NCBI RefSeq assembly: GCF_028389875.1 | Contig: NC_084663.1 | Span: 121,915,801-121,979,800 of the forward strand | DNA: 64,000 bases | Direction of reading: 5' to 3' | Source: Rhea pennata | Lineage: Eukaryota > Chordata > Aves > Rheiformes > Rheidae | Shown here: positions 1-10,740 of the stretch, in pieces | Position numbering within the stretch: the first letter of the stretch is position 1 | Layout: every line of letters starts with the position of its first letter | Notes under the pieces: model-generated | Databases searched by the model: none | What the model was told of the DNA's origin: nothing | The model's input: only the letters and a program-made list of their open reading frames with translations | Made by a program: the position numbers and the translations under genes

Positions 1-239
1 CTGATCTTTAAATAAACAGAAGTGTATTATGAACAGTAAAGTTAAAGCCAAACTACCCAAGGGTTACACCAGGAAATACTTAGCACTGAAAGCTAGAAGT
101 TTTATACAGGTACCAGAGGAAACAAGTGCATTTCTCTGAATCCATCTAACTGTGATTTGTAGTGAATTCATCCAACTAATTTGCTTCCACAATTCCCAGA
201 ACATTTCAATGCATTTCAAACATTAACTCTTTTACATAC
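1..239 (-). other. U2AF1 intron 4 (partial)
   Basis: This is A/T-rich sequence downstream of the exon 4 donor. No exon or repeat is recognised in it. The next coding exon must lie outside the window. Confidence 0.85.
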
Positions 240-3200
240 CTCAAAAAATTCATCGTAATGTTCCTGCATTTCAACATCACTCACAGCACCTGCAAGAATC
301 AAGAGTCATACTGATTAGAATCCATAATTAAGGATGAAAAGATTCTGATCTTACTACAAAATATAATCTAGAGAGGCCACCTGGAGCATAAAAGACACCA
401 TATAGCATGTCGCTAACTAATAGGAATATTAAAAGTAAGCATCTGTGAGCAGCTTTAGTCTCCAAAGTAATATCTCAAAACATTATACTGACATGGTCAA
501 ATCAAGACAAGCTTTAATCAGAACCAAACTAATATGCTACAAATTTAAAGGCAGGAAAGGGAAAGGAATTACTTTGAAGTATCATTTAAATCTAAAGTAC
601 AAGTCTCACCTGCTACCTACCAATGATTTTACCTAAACAGAAGGCAAGTGCTTTGTCAGATTTGCACACTTTAAAGCATATTACAATCTCGTATTTCTCC
701 TCCTAAAGGCAGAATGCCATTTTAAGACATCCACCTCTCCAGCACATATAAACTAAAATTTGAGAGTTCATAATGTAACACAGCTCAGTTTTTAAAAGAA
801 TTTGTTTGGAACCATTATTAAAATGACATGGTTTTCTTGGTGCCCTCAAAGAAGAATACCATGCTTTACAATAGAGAGCATTTTTCTCATTTAATTTTGA
901 GTATCACTTTATTTTTCCATAGTCCTGCATATCAGTTTTTAGTGCAAGAAAAGCCAGCCATGTATTTGTGTTAAGATTATTTTCATGCTCCAAGCTGGAC
1001 TCCACAAATGAGCGCTGCTTGCCTGCTGCTATAAAAAACAGTGTAAGTTTGGCTGAGTTTTCAAAGCATTGAGAATATAGAAATGAGTTTCATCTCTTTC
1101 TTCCATTCTATTGTGTTTTAATGTACATTAAGCTGTATACTTTAAAACTTAATGTATTAGCTCTTCAGCAGTTAAGTGACTTTATTAAGATCAAGCAGAG
1201 CAGTTTAAAAATGAACCTTGCATTTTATGCTAGAAAAATATTCTAGCATTAAAATACAAACACTGCTGCTTCAGTTACCAGAAAGCAAAAGACAAGAAAC
1301 TGGGCCAACAAAGCTAAGTTTATTCACTTCAGGCTGCTGTGAAAAAACAGATGCTTTGGGATCAGTCATTCCTGGGTAACAGTACAAATTGTGCCATTTG
1401 GAAGAATTTTATGTTTTTTTTCAAAGACTCTAACACCAACCAGCCACACCCTGAAACTATAATTAATTCTTCCATCCTGCTCACCTCCTGAAGGTGGCTA
1501 AGGGGCATTTCTTATGTAGTTTAGGCTGACAGTGTTTCTGGATTTGAAGCGTTTTGTTTTTACAACCTTTCTTCCCCACCACTTTCCCACGGTTATACAG
1601 CAAATCCCAGAAATACCAAACATTAAACCGCTATTTCTAGACAGTTTAAAACTTAACTATATTCCCAAGGTCGTGCCAACACCTCTTATGATAGCTTACT
1701 AACACTTAAGGGTTTGCTTGCTTAAAAAGGTATCAGACAGGGCTTCAAGAGAAACACAAGGAATAATTAATTTTTCCAAATGGAAAAGGGCTAACAATTT
1801 GTAAGGAGATTCTACTGTCAAACTAAGAGATGATAAACAACAATTAGTTAATGACTATTTGAATATCCTTCTAAAGTGGGAAGCATACATATGCACAGGC
1901 TTTACAAACATTTGTATTCCAGGGCTACTGGTATCTGAACCTTGAGAAGCCCAACTACTAATTAAAATAGCCAGGAAAACTACTACTGTTCAAAACTAAA
2001 GTTAATCCTCTATGACGGCAATAGAAAGGAAGATAGTTAAGCAACAACAACAAAAGCATTAAATAGCTACCCAAAATTATCCATTTAAAATACATGCAGT
2101 ACTTAAATAGGGACAAAAAATGAAAAAAAAGAAAGAAAACAGGGAGAAGGGAGTTTCAGTAAACCTACAGATTACAGAGTTCCAACTCTACCATACCAGG
2201 TACAGTTAGGCTCTGTTAAATAATTACCCACTTGTCAAGACAAACTAAAATTTAATACCAGTATTTAGAACACTAGAGAATCTGTTTAAGTGAAGACTCT
2301 TGCAGCTGTGCAATCTAAACAGCTTCACAGACCAAACTGCTGTAACACTGTGCAAATTAGTTACCAGCGCATTGAGAATCCAGGGACATATTGAAAATAT
2401 CCAACTGCACATTTTTTGATATACCATAACAGTATTAATAACTAAGTATCTGTAACAAAGAGGCCTACAGATCAATAAAACTGTTCAAGCGTCTAGACAA
2501 ACTCACAAAATCGTTATGTATCTAGCTTGACTGCAAGACAAAAACCTCAGGCTACGTAGTTGGGGCATTATTATTACTAAAAAACCCAGAAAACAGAGAA
2601 AGTGTTGACTTTTAAGTTAGTTTCTGATTTCACAAAGTTACTAATCAAATGCTGGTAACTAATCTGAACTAGACTATAGTCCAACAGTCAAAAAAAGAAT
2701 AGCCAAACCAAGCTTTATTACCACACAGTCAATATTCACTTCGACAAGAAATATTAGTTAGAAAATAACACCGATCCTTTTTGGTCCTAAAGTCTTTTGT
2801 ATCTTATTCTAATATTGATGATTCACAATGACAAATCGCAGATCAACAATCTTGGTCATTTTACTTCTGCCAGTCTTAGAGTAGGTGTGTTGTTTTTTTT
2901 TTTTTTTTTTTTTGCCCATTCCTACCTCATGAGGAGTCACTAAATTAATTCATGACCACACCCAAAAGGCTTTCCCTCCTCAAATGCACTTAAAGATATC
3001 TTTTTCCTACACAAATATGTAATGTGGTTCTGGAATTTTAAGCATGCACCTATCCAAAAGGACAGCTGCCAAAAGGGAAGTATTTGTCAGTCAAAGTGTA
3101 TCCTTTCAATGTAGACTCTTTGTGGAAGCTGCATTAACCTAAGACATATTTCTGCATGAAGTCTGAAAAGTTTCAAATTCAAGTTCTCTTAACATTTATA

Positions 3201-6200
3201 TAGCAGGAAGTTTATTCTGGATGAAGTCAGTATGTCACTGTCCTGCCCTTTAGACAGTAAAGCCTAATGGATAGCATAAAACATACAGAAAAGCTTTCCT
3301 AGGATGCAGGCAACTGGCAGGGAAAAAGGAGGGAAGAAAGCAGTGCATCAAGACTGCTTTACAAGGGTAGTACAATTTCAACCCTTTTTGATTTAATAGG
3401 TGGTATCCAGATTCCCCTAAAATTTATGGAAGTAGGGAAGAAGGTGAGGGGGACAGTAAGTTTTTTTTTTTTTTTTTTGATACATTAATGAAACGTGGTC
3501 AGTTTGATCTGTTAAACTAAAATGGTAGACCAGCTTAAGTCGACACTGAGCTCTGACAATCAAGCCCAGGGAACCAGTGAAGGAACTTGTATGAACTTAC
3601 AGCGCAAACCGTCAGCAGACTGGGAAGAGTTTTGAGGGTTACGGTAAATGTTCAAGAGGGCAATGGTCTGAAATACAAAACGCAACAACTTTATATTATG
3701 GAAAATAATTTTCACAAGAAACCGGTTTCCTTTAGGGTCGCTTTAGCCGAGTCTGTGCTGAAAAAGAGGTGGTTATTCTCTCCCAAGAAGGAGAACTTTC
3801 ATTTATCTGGTGACCTTTCTGAATCAACCTAACACTGTAAAGTAATAGAGATCTCATGATACTCCATTATTGTATTTTTAAGTTATTTTATTCATCAATA
3901 TTGGTATGAAGGGGTTTCATATGATTTCAGGCAGAATTATGTTAGATGACACCCAAAGGTGATATTCAAATTAAGCATAATTCATTTGAATTTGACTTTA
4001 TTAAATGGTTTCTTACTAGCAAAACCCCAAGAAAGAAAAAAAAAAGTAATACAATAATCACAGCATAACATGAAATCTCCATTTTCCTAGAAGAGTTAAG
4101 ATGAAAGAAAACCCACAGTTTTGGGAAACTTACCGTACATCATAAATGTACCTATTTTTGGTTAAATGAAGAATTTGAGAAATGTCTGCAATTTAGCTGT
4201 TTAGAAAGAATGCAGTATCACTGAACAATTGAGTTTGAGGTTTTACTGTAAGAGAATCAGATACAATTTATAAAGGCACTGTCTGCATTCTGAATTGCAT
4301 GCATTTCACAAGTTCTTGATCTATGCGCAAGAAGAGTTCCGTCACTTGTCCTGTTTGCAACAGCTTTATGTCAGCAGCTCAGAAGCCAACATTATTTTCT
4401 CATAATTAGGAGTGGGCTCTTTAACACCATTCTTTAAAAAAATTTCTCCAACTGTGGGACTTACAGTGTGAGCCGTCAGCCGTCTGTGCACTGTTTTGGG
4501 GGTTACGATAGATGTTTTGAATCAAGATGGTCTGCGGGGAAAAAAAATAAAAAGGGGAATTCTACTGGCTGCTGTGCATATAATAGACAATTGCAAAGAG
4601 ACAACTTGTTTGCAAATAGCTATAGGTAATATTTTATTCTCAAGACTTCCTTTTGTATTTGCAGAATATCTTCCAAAATTGTATCCAGACCATCATATTA
4701 TGAAAACAGTTTTAAATTAACCACCAAGAAAGAGCTGCATTTGTGTCGTAAGCTACCCTCAAAATGGGAATTGTCAGGCACAGTACTCTGAAACACCAAA
4801 CTACTTGATATTATGCCTAGTTTTATCTTAAAGTTAAGATCAGATTCATTTCTAAATCTGGAAAAAAAAATGTTATGTGCACAGCATACAATACATAATG
4901 CCACAGAGTCTAAAATGTTACAGCAAGCGATAAGGTTTTCGGGCATTGGTTACATCTCATTTTGTGCATCAGACATTTCTTGGTGGAATTTCTGTTTAAA
5001 TAATATAATAGCTTCATAGGTTCACATGTCTCCGATCCTTCAAATAAGGACAATATCCTTTAAGCCCTTCTGCTTTTTACTTGAAGAATTAGCCCAGGCA
5101 GACTTGAAACCTTACATTTGTACCGTTCTTCTTAAAATCAAGTTGTCTGAAAAAACAAACCATGTTTAAGTTAGTAAACTAATATTACAAAGAATTCCAA
5201 ACGTCCATATCACTGTAAGCAGCTCAAAAACTGAGATTTGATTACTTAAATATAAGCTCAATGTTAGTTTGTACAAATTGCAATCCCCAAACAAGCAAGT
5301 TTAACTTATACATTATTATTAGTCACATTAATAATTCAGAGCTTGAAGTCACAGGACCACCAATGTCATACCTACATATCCTACCCACTTAACATGTAAA
5401 GATCTGTAATATCACATTTGAATCACATACTTGTTTTATTATGGGTGTATGGTCATACTAATAAAAGCTTTGTGTTTGTGGCCCAGGATTAAAATAACAT
5501 GTTTTAGTCACAGTTGGAGAGACACAGAAACATGCATACAGTTACAACAGTGTTTCTGCTGATTGGTGGTAATTCGATCACTCTGGATTGCATGACCTTT
5601 CCTAACACAGCACTTCAATAAAATAGCTGCACCAGCAATAGCAACACAAGATAAAAATATTGTGGCAATAACTTCCCATTAATAAGATATTTGTTCTTCT
5701 GTTTTCTATCACAGCTGATTGCCAATCTGCATACAAATAAAGATTTCTATAATGAATTCTACACAATTGTCAGGTCTGTTAGAGATAGAACAATCCAGTA
5801 TGTCTGCCAAGTGCAATGCCCCAGTGATCCCAGACATCACTAGATGTGTTGGACGTGCCCTTGCAGACCCGCTTCAGCTGGGGTTTGAGACTGTAGTTTC
5901 TAAAGCAAAACTAAAGATTGCACTGACAGAGGAAACTCTTCATTGTATATATGTATTTTCTTGTTTATAAAATAAGAGTTATTAAAAAAAAAAGTATTAA
6001 GATGGTTATTATGGAAGTTGTTTAAATTGGACAATTTTAAAAGGGAGAATACTCTTCTTGACATACAACACTTAATTTAACAATCATTAAGTTCCTTAAA
6101 ATTGGAAAATTGTTTTTGTGTATGAAGCATCAGCAATGGTCCCTCCAGATCAGTAACACAAACACACATCTCTTTATTCAAGTCTCCCTGCCCAGTCATG

Positions 6201-9200
6201 GGAGGCTTAATTTTATCAGTCCCACCACTCTACTCTCCTGTCACATAGATAGTACTTGCCACCCTAATTCTCCCCAAACGGACACCAGTCCAGTGTTCCA
6301 GAAAAAGTCAATTCTGCTCTAAGTCAGTTAAAGCAAACTTGTAGAGGACTCCACTGCTGCTTAAGTTTTACCTTTATAGTAAAACTGCTGACAATGCAAC
6401 GACTTTCACAGGAACTGATCACCACATACAATACTCTCAAAGAAATCTATTTACCTGCATACCTTGACAATCAGCAGTGATAGAAAAAGGCAAAGCATAC
6501 AGTTCCACAGGAATGTAAAAGAAGTTTTCTGAAAACTATAGAGATAATAATAAAAACCTATCAACCACTGCATCTCTTTTTTTAAGCAGACATGCAGTCA
6601 AGCTCTATGTCTCTGATAATATTTATCTAGTCAAAGATGACATAACCTGTAAAGTCAGCTGATATACCCTCAGCAACCAGGCAAGTTATTTTGAAGAAAT
6701 AATTCTTTCACATTCAAAGGAAGTGTGTAAGTTGCTCTCAAAACTTAAGAGCCTGGGTCAGAGAGCAAAGACAGTGACAGAGAAGTTGCTTTTGTTGATT
6801 GATTTTCTTCTTTTATATGCACAAAAGATTTAAGCTCACACCTTTGAGACAGGTGGAATATGCTGCCATTGTGTGTGATAAAAAAAAATTTGGGATGGTT
6901 TAAGTGCCTAAACATCACTGAGAAGGCACACTCACCTGAAAGTTAGCACTGGTTGGTCTCTACTACAGGCAAGCTTACAACAGCATCGCTTCCTGCAGCC
7001 ATTAAGGGTGACAGGAGATAATTAGAAATGCTGGGAGAAGTAAATGGAATACCCCCAAAAAAGCAAAAACCCATACAAACTGGGGCCAAAAGTGTAAGTG
7101 TAAGTTAACTAGTTAATCTGGAGCTCTGTAATTACTGACTTGTATCTGAAAATTTATGTTTTAAAGAGTCAAGAATATACTTCTATAAGAATGAAAAACA
7201 AAAGGAAAACAAACCTGGCTAAATGTTGGTTTGTTGTGCAATCGAGAACATCTGTCTCCATGACGACAAGCTCCAATTTTGAAATAAAATGAACAGTTGA
7301 CTCTGCAAGTAAAAAAATCCCGAATAGTTACACACTGGAATATAATCACATTAATACGTAATTAATATAAAACACATTCCCTAAATGCCTTTACCTTAAC
7401 ATGGAGAAATAAAAACAGAAAAATCAAGACAGTATAGGAAAGCTTTAAAGCAAAAACTGTTCGTATGCATTTCTTTTAACCCCAGCTTATAGTTTGTGTC
7501 ATCTTCCAAATTTTACCAGCCACTCAAACTCAAAATATATTTATATCTCCATCACTAACACAGATGATTGCTACTATTTTACCCTGCTACTCCTTCCTTC
7601 TTTTTATCTTGCTTCACTGCAGTCAGTTCTACTGGCTGATGAGATGGGAAATAATGTAAAAAATAGTCTGAAAAGTTATACTCTGAACTATACAGATGTG
7701 TTTTAGTTCACATAACCCCTAGTCCAAACAACATAATGTGCTTTAAAACTGACACAGTTGCATCTACCTAATGTTTAAAAAAGCCACCTGTTTAAGTTAC
7801 ACCCCTGTAACTCTTAAGCCTTTAGCAGGATGAGCAAATCTTAGCCCTCTGAGTTTTAAGATGACTTCTGCATCATCTAAGCTAGACGTAACCTCAAGTT
7901 TCTTCCACAACCAGCAGAAAAGCAACTCAAATACCCTTTTTCTCACCTCACTATTCCTCAACCAAGTTTCTAATCTGAACACTTTCATGACAAATACTCC
8001 CGTTTAGTTGACTTCTGCTTAAAGACCCTGATGCTCGTTTCTGTCACTGTGACATTTGGTAACCACTCAACCCTTTTACTGTATTTAAAAGATTGCTATG
8101 ATTCAGGTAAGGCAAAAATAGTGTTACTTTTAAATGAAATGTTTCAATGTTCCACACTACAATCCTGCCCCACACAGAGCTACTGTGGCATAATTGAAAG
8201 TACAATGAACACCACTGTTTGTAGAAACAGACCCTCTGGAACTTTAAGCTGTTGTTGCTGCTCCAATTAGTATCTTGTGGAATTACATTTTCTGACGAGC
8301 CTCTACAGCTATGTCGGGCTGAATGTAGACCTATCTCAGACAAAAGAAAAGAATTTCAAGCAGATAATATCCAATCTAAGGAAAGCCCCAGATGGCACTG
8401 TTATAAACCTCTGTGCTTGACTACTAAAAAGGTTGTCTTGCTTTGATGTAAAAATGCATTTCTTATCTAAAAACTTTGTGCAGCTTACATTTTTTAGATA
8501 TTTAACAGCAGCCAAGCTGATGCAATTTTTTAAACACACTTCAGGATTTGCAGTGAGAGATACTGATACACAGAATACATATGAGCAAAACAATTAATTG
8601 AATTAAGCCATTTCCATGAATAAATTATTTCAAAATGAACTGTTTTATTTCTTAAACACAGTCACTATAGGTTTTGCTGAATTGGCTATCACCTAATGGT
8701 GCCTTCAAAACTAATCTGGTTTATGAATGGCAATAAAACTCTAAAATATATTAGTGTAATTCACATGGAACAATAAAAGAAAACAATAAAAAGCTCAGCT
8801 ACTTTGGAAAAATTGAATGCAAAATTGTAAAGGGGAAGAAAACTATTGTGGTATATATCTAAATAAATTAAATGTAAGAGTTACCTTGGAAGAAAGATTA
8901 TCATTCCCTTGTTCAAAATTTATACTTATTTTTTCCACAATTATGTGTAACCAACATCAGCACTTGTTCGGGAGAAATATGAAGGTACTAAAGCATTTCT
9001 GATCTCTAGCAAGATGTTTTACTACAGAAATCATTTCATGATTACTCTTTGTTACATTTTTGAAAGCACATACTTAGCATATACTCATTGTCCTCTCTGA
9101 ACTGACTGGAAATGTACATTTTAACAACTATAAAACTTCTGATAATGTCTCGAGCTTTAACACTTCCTGGAGAGCTCTGCTCACTTCCCATATAGAAGCT

Positions 9201-10358
9201 AAGACCACTATAGGAATTTCATGTTGAATGTATTGACATATACTGGTCCTGTTAAACTGTAATGTAGCATGCCAGAAAGGATGGCATATTAATCCAGCTG
9301 AGGAAAGGCTGCCTGTAGCACTTCTGCGAGCGGTGAGCAAAGCGAGGCTGCCACGCACTAGTACGAACTGTAAGGCAAATGGAAGCCTTGTGGCCGGACC
9401 TCGACAAAAGCGGTTTAAGTTCAGCACCATATCGACGGCCCTTTCATTTTTAAGAAGCAGAGAAACACGCTGGTCTGGCCACGCCGGCAAGGACCGAAGT
9501 TTCATAAAGGGCGGTTTCGCAAGCGAGCTTCCGACACCGCGAGCGGCCAGCAGCGCTCCCCAGGAAAGCGGCGGGCAAGATGCAGCAGCCGGAAAAAAAA
9601 AAAAAAAAAAAAAAACCTCCGCGCCCAGGGGTGGGAGGAGGAGGAGAAATAACACCTCGCCGCTGAGGCACAGCGGAAGCTCCCGGGCGGCTGCTGCTGC
9701 TGGGGGGGGGAGGGAGGGGCGGGGCGGCGGAAAGGCAGGGACAAAAGGGGAAGAAAAGGCCCTTCCCCGCGGCGGCGGGGAGCTGCGAGCGGGGCGCAGC
9801 CGCCGTGGCGGCGGGGGGGGGGGGGTCCCGAGGAGGGACGGGGCCGGCCCAGCTCGGCCCGGCGGGGAGAAAGGGCCGGGGGGGGGGGGGGGGGGGCCGC
9901 ATGGGCGGGGCCGGGCGCGCGGCGCGGGCGCGCGCAGGCCCCACGCGGCGAGCGGCGCGCGCCCCCTTCCGCCACTCGCGCACGCGCGCTACGGCCCCGG
10001 GAGGGGGAGGGGATCGCGGCCGCCGCGCCACAGGTCAGCGGGGGGGGGGGGGGAGGGGGGAGCGCGCGCGCCCGCCGCGCTTCCTCTTGGCGGCGGCGGC
10101 GGCGAGATGGAGGGTGGGAGGGAGGAAACGGACGGCTCCCCGCGGCGGGGGGAGGGGGTGACCGCAGCGGGGCGAACAGGCCGCCCGGGCGGGCGCTGCG
10201 CCTCGCCGCGCCCCGCGGAACCCGCCCGGCGCCCTCCCCCCGCGGCCTCTCTGGAGCCCCCCGGGGCGCCCGAGCCGCGGGAGCCGCACGGGGAGCGGGG
10301 ATGGGGCCACTCACTTGTCCTTCTCTGTTCCGAAGATGGAGGCCAGATACTCCGCCAT
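1..10358 (-). CDS. U2AF1: U2AF1, U2 snRNP auxiliary factor 35-kDa subunit (5' part of gene, exons 1-4; continues past base 1)
   Basis: The gene encodes the small subunit of U2AF, a nuclear heterodimer with U2AF2 that recognises the AG at 3' splice sites. Coding exons read on the minus strand are 10358-10315, 7302-7215, either 4531-4465 (Ab) or 3667-3601 (exon 3), and 289-240. All are flanked by consensus GT-AG sites. Joined through either alternative exon they give 249 nt, or 83 codons, starting [15 protein letters not shown]. The first CCCH zinc finger follows (C18, C27, C33, H37), then the start of the UHM (RNA-recognition-like) domain. The exon lengths 44/88/67/50 agree with what I recall of the mammalian gene. 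The second zinc finger, most of the UHM and the RS tail are outside the window. The gene is divergent from CRYAA with about 25 kb between them. The identification rests on near-identity of every exon to the known vertebrate protein and is very secure. Confidence 0.97.
240..289 (-). CDS. U2AF1: U2AF1 exon 4
   Basis: The exon is 50 nt, with acceptor cttgcag (296-290) and donor gtatgt (239-234). It completes the split cysteine codon and encodes [17 protein letters not shown], part of the UHM domain. It ends in phase 0 at residue 83. The following exon would begin with the EVFTEMEEK segment. It is not present in bases 1-239, so the gene runs off the left edge inside intron 4. Confidence 0.96.
2893..2913. 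repeat. T21 homopolymer
   Basis: This is an uninterrupted run of 21 T in U2AF1 intron 3. On the transcribed strand it is poly-A. The flanking sequence does not resemble a known retroposon, so it could be a simple slippage tract or the tail of an unrecognised old insertion. Confidence 0.9.
3461..3478. repeat. T18 homopolymer near the exon 3 donor
   Basis: This is a run of 18 T, about 120 nt downstream of the exon 3 donor in transcription order, where it is an A tract. No adjoining mobile element is recognised. Confidence 0.9.
3601..3667 (-). CDS. U2AF1: U2AF1 alternative exon 3 (U2AF35a isoform)
   Basis: The exon is 67 nt, with acceptor tttcag (3673-3668) and donor gtaagt (3600-3595). It encodes [20 protein letters not shown] and then L-R, with the first base of the next cysteine codon. 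In mammals this form is the major isoform. The exon is 797 nt downstream of Ab, so the two cannot exclude each other through too short an intron. Exclusivity must come from splicing factors or from decay of double-inclusion RNA. Its polypyrimidine tract is T-rich but interrupted by purines, weaker than that of Ab. Confidence 0.96.
3668..4464 (-). other. U2AF1 intron between exons Ab and 3
   Basis: This 797-nt intron separates the two alternative exons. Its 3' end supplies the T-rich, purine-interrupted tract before exon 3. No extra exon is seen. An 81-codon plus-strand open frame crossing exon 3 has no recognisable content and is treated as chance. Confidence 0.8.
4465..4531 (-). CDS. U2AF1: U2AF1 alternative exon Ab (U2AF35b isoform)
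   Basis: The exon is 67 nt, with the acceptor ccgcag ending at 4532 and the donor gtaagt starting at 4464. It encodes [20 protein letters not shown] and then S-H, with the first base of a cysteine codon. It is homologous to exon 3 at the same reading phase and has exactly the same length. It lies upstream of exon 3 in transcription order, as in mammals. The polypyrimidine tract before it is strong and nearly uninterrupted. It replaces exon 3 in the UHM N-terminal segment. Including both exons would add 134 nt and break the frame. Confidence 0.95.
4532..7214 (-). other. U2AF1 intron 2 (between exon 2 and exon Ab)
   Basis: The intron is 2.7 kb and A/T-rich, with no recognised coding exon or repeat. 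Its last 30 nt before exon Ab (4561-4532) form a dense pyrimidine tract ending ccgcag. Confidence 0.8.
7215..7302 (-). CDS. U2AF1: U2AF1 exon 2, first CCCH zinc finger
   Basis: The exon is 88 nt, from the acceptor cttgcag (7309-7303) to the donor gtttgt beginning at 7214. It encodes residues 15-44, with zinc ligands C18, C27, C33 and H37 in the CX8CX5CX3H spacing of U2AF1. Serine 34 is codon TCT at 7247-7245. The human equivalent is the S34 hotspot mutated in myelodysplastic syndromes. Here it is the normal serine. The final codon, CAG (Q44), is complete, so the exon joins in the same phase to either Ab or exon 3. Confidence 0.97.
9593..9615. repeat. A23 homopolymer inside the CpG island
   Basis: An uninterrupted run of 23 A sits in otherwise GC-rich sequence. 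It makes spurious poly-lysine or poly-phenylalanine translations in all the frames that cross it. Confidence 0.9.
9813..10060 (+). repeat. Cluster of long G runs (G13, G19, G14, G6) with G-quadruplex potential
   Basis: Uninterrupted G runs lie at 9813-9825, 9878-9896, 10040-10053 and 10055-10060 on the plus strand. This is the template strand for U2AF1, just downstream of its exon 1. Each of the longer runs could fold into a quadruplex. Exact run lengths in such tracts are often uncertain in assemblies. Confidence 0.85.
10315..10358 (-). CDS. U2AF1: U2AF1 exon 1, coding part
   Basis: The ATG is at 10358-10356 and begins [14 protein letters not shown]. The exon ends after GACAA and is followed by the donor gtgagt (10314-10309). 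Its 44 coding nucleotides leave a split codon. The AA is completed by the first A of exon 2 to give lysine 15. The start codon lies inside a YY1-like word, AGATGGCGG (10360-10352), a common arrangement at housekeeping promoters. The 5' UTR continues upstream into the CpG island. The transcription start cannot be fixed from sequence alone. Confidence 0.96.
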
Positions 10359-10600
10359 CTCCCACCGCCCGCCCGCCGGACAGCCCGGCGCCGCTTGCAC
10401 ACGTCACAGCCTCCGCGCCGGAAACGCTTCTCCTGGCGCCCTGCAGGCGGCGGGGGCGGGGGGGGTGAGGGGCGGCGCGGCCCTCTGCGCATGCGCTGGA
10501 GCCCTTCCGCCGCTCATTGGCGGAGCGCCGCAAGCCCCTTCCGTGGGCCCCCTCCCGCCGGCGCCACGCGGTGCCGTTGCGGCGCACGCGCAGTGCGCGC
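10352..10600 (-). promoter_or_regulatory. U2AF1: U2AF1 core promoter elements (YY1-, CRE-, ETS-, NRF1- and CCAAT-like)
   Basis: There is no TATA box, as expected for a housekeeping gene. Moving upstream of the ATG there is a YY1-like word over the start codon (10360-10352), a TGACGT CRE half-site (within 10401-10408) and an ETS-type CCGGAA on the plus strand (10418-10423). Next come a palindromic NRF1 match TGCGCATGCGC (10486-10496), an inverted CCAAT box (ATTGG at 10516-10520) and further CGCACGCGC words near 10580-10600. The motif identities are direct matches. Their use is inferred from family knowledge. Transcription probably starts between about 10380 and 10480. Confidence 0.65.
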
Positions 10601-10740
10601 AGAGCGGGGTAGAGGGTGGCGGGCGGGCGTTGGAGTTGGAGCGGCAGCGCTTCCGCCTGAGGGGAGGGAGGAGCGGCGGTGCTGGCGGAAGGGCTCTGGC
10701 AGCCTCACGAGGAGCTGGCTCGCTGGCTCAAGGAAATGGG

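Larger units (their letters stand above)
290..3600 (-). other. U2AF1 intron 3 (between exon 3 and exon 4)
   Basis: The intron is 3.3 kb, A/T-rich, with no recognisable coding exon. It contains two long T runs on the plus strand (A runs in the transcript), at 2893-2913 and 3461-3478. No snoRNA or tRNA-like structure was recognised. Short open frames occur but have no splice-compatible or familiar protein content. Confidence 0.8.
7303..10314 (-). other. U2AF1 intron 1
   Basis: The intron is 3.0 kb. Its first kilobase (10314 down to about 9300) is part of the CpG island and holds long homopolymers: G runs at 10040-10053, 9878-9896 and 9813-9825, and A23 at 9593-9615. The remainder is A/T-rich. 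Several long open frames in the GC-rich part, on both strands, are low-complexity G/R/P translations without recognisable domains. Confidence 0.8.
9300..10740. promoter_or_regulatory. CpG island spanning the U2AF1 promoter, exon 1 and start of intron 1
   Basis: The region is very GC-rich and CpG-dense, with sharp drops to A/T-rich sequence at both ends. It covers the U2AF1 start codon and about 380 bp upstream. This is the only classical CpG island in the window. An island of this type often also fires a short divergent transcript, here on the plus strand. Nothing in the sequence proves one. Confidence 0.9.

Noticed and set aside
3587..3832. 81-codon plus-strand frame across U2AF1 exon 3
   Set aside because: It is the antisense shadow of a highly conserved exon, and its peptide is unfamiliar.
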